From Pseudorasbora parva (taxonomy: Eukaryota; Chordata; Actinopteri; Cypriniformes; Gobionidae), in assembly GCF_024679245.1 (NCBI RefSeq), contig NC_090188.1:32533624-32597623 (forward strand): DNA of 64,000 bases, read 5' to 3'. Of this stretch, positions 61,170 through 64,000 are shown in pieces. Made by a program: the position numbers and the translations under genes. Each line of letters starts with the position of its first letter. The stretch's first letter is position 1. The notes under the pieces are model-generated. The model worked only from the letters and a program-made list of their open reading frames with translations, did not search any database and had not been told where the DNA came from.

Positions 61170-62065
61170 CACATTTAGATGTTTGTTTTGTGTTAGTGAT
61201 TACCATCTATTTGAGCTATTTTCTACTTTTTAACATGTTAAATGTAAAGAGAGGCATTCACGGACCATCTGATATCCTGGACACTGCTCTACTGTAGCCC
61301 TCCAAACAGCATCTGTACCTGAGATTATCCCATATGTCAAAACATCAGCAGTCTCACTCTCTCACCTTCTCAGACCTTGTGTCTGGTCTCAACCATTCTC
61401 TGCATCTCTAGTGTCCATACCATTATACACTCATCTTGTTCCTCCAAACACTTCAGTTCTCTTATAAACAACTCTCTTAACGGTCTGGCCCCGCAAACTA
61501 TAGTATCTCAACCGAATACATTAACACTCTTTTATGCCCTGGAGTCTGGATTCCCGACCTCTCCAACTGCTCCCTTTCTGTCTGAGCTCTAAACCTCTGG
61601 CTTTCACGGACTCCCCTGCTGTTGTCATCCCGCGGGACTCCCAGTGGGCAGAAGCTGATTAGAGATGAATCAGACAGCTGAGAGGGGCTGGCTGAGGTAA
61701 AGATGCATGTTGGAGAAATCCAACCTGGCCTTCACACATCAGAGGTCATGTACACGGAAGAGAGGAGAATATCATTGGGCTTATATTCTTACAATTGGTA
61801 AAGCAGCCAACTCACTGAATGTCCAACACCTACACCTACATTGTGGAAACTTCTTATTCTGCTTCTTTTTGAGAAATATTTAAATGAAAAGATTTTGCCA
61901 TTATTTAATCATCCATATGATATTATTTTCTTCTGTGGAACACAAGGAAAGGGTGACTGAGGCTTTCAAGCCTTAAAAAATGATGCAAAAGCACCATGAA
62001 AGTGGTCCATATGACTCATCTGCTATAATCCCAAGTTTTCTGAAACCATTTTAAAACCATGCTTG
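61170..62065. other. No gene recognised
   Basis: 61250-61760 has balanced composition and no repeat signature; the frame at 61377-61592 shows no motif. Confidence 0.4.
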
Positions 62066-62070
62066 CTTTC

Positions 62071-62200
62071 CTGTAGCTTAAACAGTACAGTAAGCTACTA
62101 GAAACGCCAAGGTCATGGGTTTGATTCCCAAAGAAGGCAGAGAAACATAAAATATGTACCTTTGTATAAAAGCATCCACCAAATGCATACATATTAAATG
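62071..62200 (+). mobile_element. tRNA-derived SINE
   Basis: 'CTGTAGCTTAAACAGTA' (degenerate A box) and 'GGTCATGGGTTTGATTCCCA' (B box region) are spaced as in a tRNA; the 3' part 'TGTATAAAAGCATCCACC' plus 'AAATGCATACAT' is the tail known from cyprinid tRNA SINEs. An A run follows at 62204-62225. Polymerase III activity is doubtful because of the A-box changes. Confidence 0.75.
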
Positions 62201-62377
62201 TAACCAAAAAAAAAAAAAAAAAAAAATGATTCAATCAAAATTCAGACTGATCTGATTCTCAAGTTCATCTCACTAGCTACATGTACATGCACTCAAATGA
62301 TAGGGGCGTCGAAATGAATCGTTTCTACAATGCATCGTGATGCAGTCAGTGACGATTCGGTATCGGTTTAGTAATAG

Positions 62378-62600
62378 ACCTTGTCTGGCTATCACCAGAC
62401 CAAGCTCAATTTAAGATTGAACATTTCGTCTGGGGAGTCTGCTATGTATTTTTTACCGCACAAGAGTGATAAGCGAGCATAATTCAAATGACTCTGTATG
62501 CAATTGGATAGTCTTTTAACCAATCAGCCCACAAGAGGTGTGATCAACGAGCATAATTCAAATGACTCTGTATGCAATTGGATAGTCCTTCAACCAACCC
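62378..62600 (+). repeat. Dispersed repeat, uninterrupted copy
   Basis: Second copy of 6590-6728 plus 8231-8440. At the position of the hAT insertion it reads 'TTTTAACCAATCAGCCCACAAGAGG' without a break, so it is the natural empty site. It contains two tandem units of about 75-80 bp. Confidence 0.8.
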
Positions 62601-64000
62601 TCATGATGCACCCTGATATCAAACTGAATCGAACTGATGACATGATAATCATAATCGAACCGAACCGTAAGACCAGTGAAGGTTCCTAATTGCTACAAAA
62701 GTTTTCATAATTTGTAGATATGTCATCAAGGTGAATATTATTATACTTGTGGTAGCTCTGGAGACATTTTCGTATTTGGTTTTCTGATGTTCTGAATGCA
62801 GTGACTGGGTACAGCGTATGCGCTGAAATTTAGTTTGGAACACATGCAATGCACATGAAAACTAATATGTCAAAAAGAGTAGGGTTCATATAAAGAAAAC
62901 TTTCAGAATATGGAATTAGATTTGACTCATTATGTCTGACGAAAATAAGTGCTTAGTTGTCATTCTTGTTCACACTCGCTTGGTTCATTTGGTCTGGACC
63001 AAAAAACTTTAGTCGTGGTCCACTTAAACCGCTTATAAAATGTATAAAGGTGTAAAAACAGTGGCAGTAATTCCTGCGTCACACACACAAATGCAGATCT
63101 GCAATGAGGAGACACAGTTCTGATGTCTATACCGAACTGTGATACAACGCAACTATGACGAGAAAAAACAGGTATGCTTGAGCATTATTTATTGGCTGAA
63201 GTGCCAAGCACAGGTTGTCCGGAAATGCCACGGCCCTTACCAACACGGGCAGAAGTCACATCTGCGGAGACTAGCAAGGGTTTATGATGTCACCAACCCG
63301 GGAAGAAGCTTGTTGTAATCCAAACCGACCGTTTTTGTAGGCAATAAACTGCCATAACTTTTTTTTTTTTAACAATTTGATTTGAACTTTCAGCGCTGTA
63401 ACTGCAGATACTGTTTATGCTCAAACAACATTACACTCTAACTAAAGTTAAAAAAGTGAAATTGCAAGCAACAACCCCTTTAATCGAAACAAAAATCCCA
63501 AATGTGAACACACCCTCAGACATTTGGACATTTAGATAAATTATACAGATGTATTCATCAATGTATTGTTTATTCAATAGTACAGTTTGTCATGTATGTG
63601 GCTCTGTAGAACTGCAATGCTGTGTCATGGAAAAGATGGCTAAAAATAAAAGCTATATGCACTCTTATTTTGTCAATTATTACCACTTTTATGATGCATT
63701 TGCATCCTTTTTGAAGCTTGAAAGCCTCTATCCCCATGAGGACTAATGGCACAAGCAACCTTCTTTTGTGTTCCTCGGAAGAAAGGAAGAAATAAAATCA
63801 TAGAGGTTTGTAACAACATGAGTGTGAGTAAATGAAGACAGAAGTTAAATTTTTGGCTGGGGTATTCCTTAAAATCTTTCCCTATGTCCCAAGACACTCA
63901 CTTCCTTACTTCCAGAGTGTTCGGTCCATCTATGTCTCTCTCCAGCTGTTTTTTCTCGCAGCCTCTGCCTCGCAGTTTTTCTCTCCTTCCATCTCTGTCT
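62601..64000. other. No gene recognised up to the window edge
   Basis: Possible eroded TIR element at about 62960-63530 (TTCACACTCGCTTGGTTCATTTGG facing AATGTGAACACACCCT). A pyrimidine-rich stretch begins at about 63900 and runs out of the window; it could be a splice region or simple repeat but cannot be judged here. Confidence 0.35.

Overview
This 64 kb window looks like intron or intergenic DNA from a ray-finned fish, most likely a cyprinid (zebrafish, carp or barb type). The evidence is a 5S rRNA-derived SINE of the SINE3 type described in zebrafish, tRNA-derived SINE tails typical of cyprinids, many Tc1/mariner and hAT fossils, long CA, GA, TA and GATA microsatellites, and a vertebrate-type DIRS retrotransposon. 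The assignment rests on repeat content, not on a recognised host gene.

Layout. 0-8.6 kb: Tc1-like remnant, a TIR element (3.0-4.6 kb) that has taken up a palindromic MITE and a SINE3 tail, then a hAT-type element (6729-8230) with a perfect 8-bp target duplication. 8.6-15.7 kb: a Tc1 transposase fossil, one copy of a repeat that recurs inverted near 25 kb, a hAT fossil with a dimerisation-domain relic (12862-13723), and a DIRS-type terminal fossil (14.46-14.88 kb). 15.7-18.7 kb: a 3.0 kb foldback structure with 75-bp subrepeats. 20-26 kb: a SINE3 with its 5S-like head, a second palindromic MITE and the inverted repeat copy. 29.7 kb: a candidate host exon on the minus strand encoding a signal peptide. 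30-36.8 kb: a MITE, a hAT relic, CA and GATA microsatellites, a Tc1 fossil and a TA-flanked MITE. 38-39.6 kb: a complex tandem array.

40474-45797 is the centrepiece: a 5.3 kb DIRS-type tyrosine-recombinase retrotransposon with all three reading frames open (gag, RT-RNase H with a methyltransferase-like tail, and tyrosine recombinase). It has 148-bp inverted terminal repeats and an internal complementary region that joins copies of both outer ends. Its genes run on the minus strand. Gag would package RNA, pol would copy it, the internal complementary region would template circularisation, and the recombinase would insert the circle at a GTT/AAC trinucleotide. Both ends still carry AAC on the plus strand.

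46-64 kb: nested TIR elements, a small hAT with a broken BED finger, several MITEs, a possible 34-nt microexon (54.6 kb), and a 3.4 kb hAT (57754-61160) whose transposase relic contains an 83-bp minisatellite and a second, nested hAT-type MITE. Apart from the candidate exons no host gene is recognised. Long stretches between repeats show no supportable gene.
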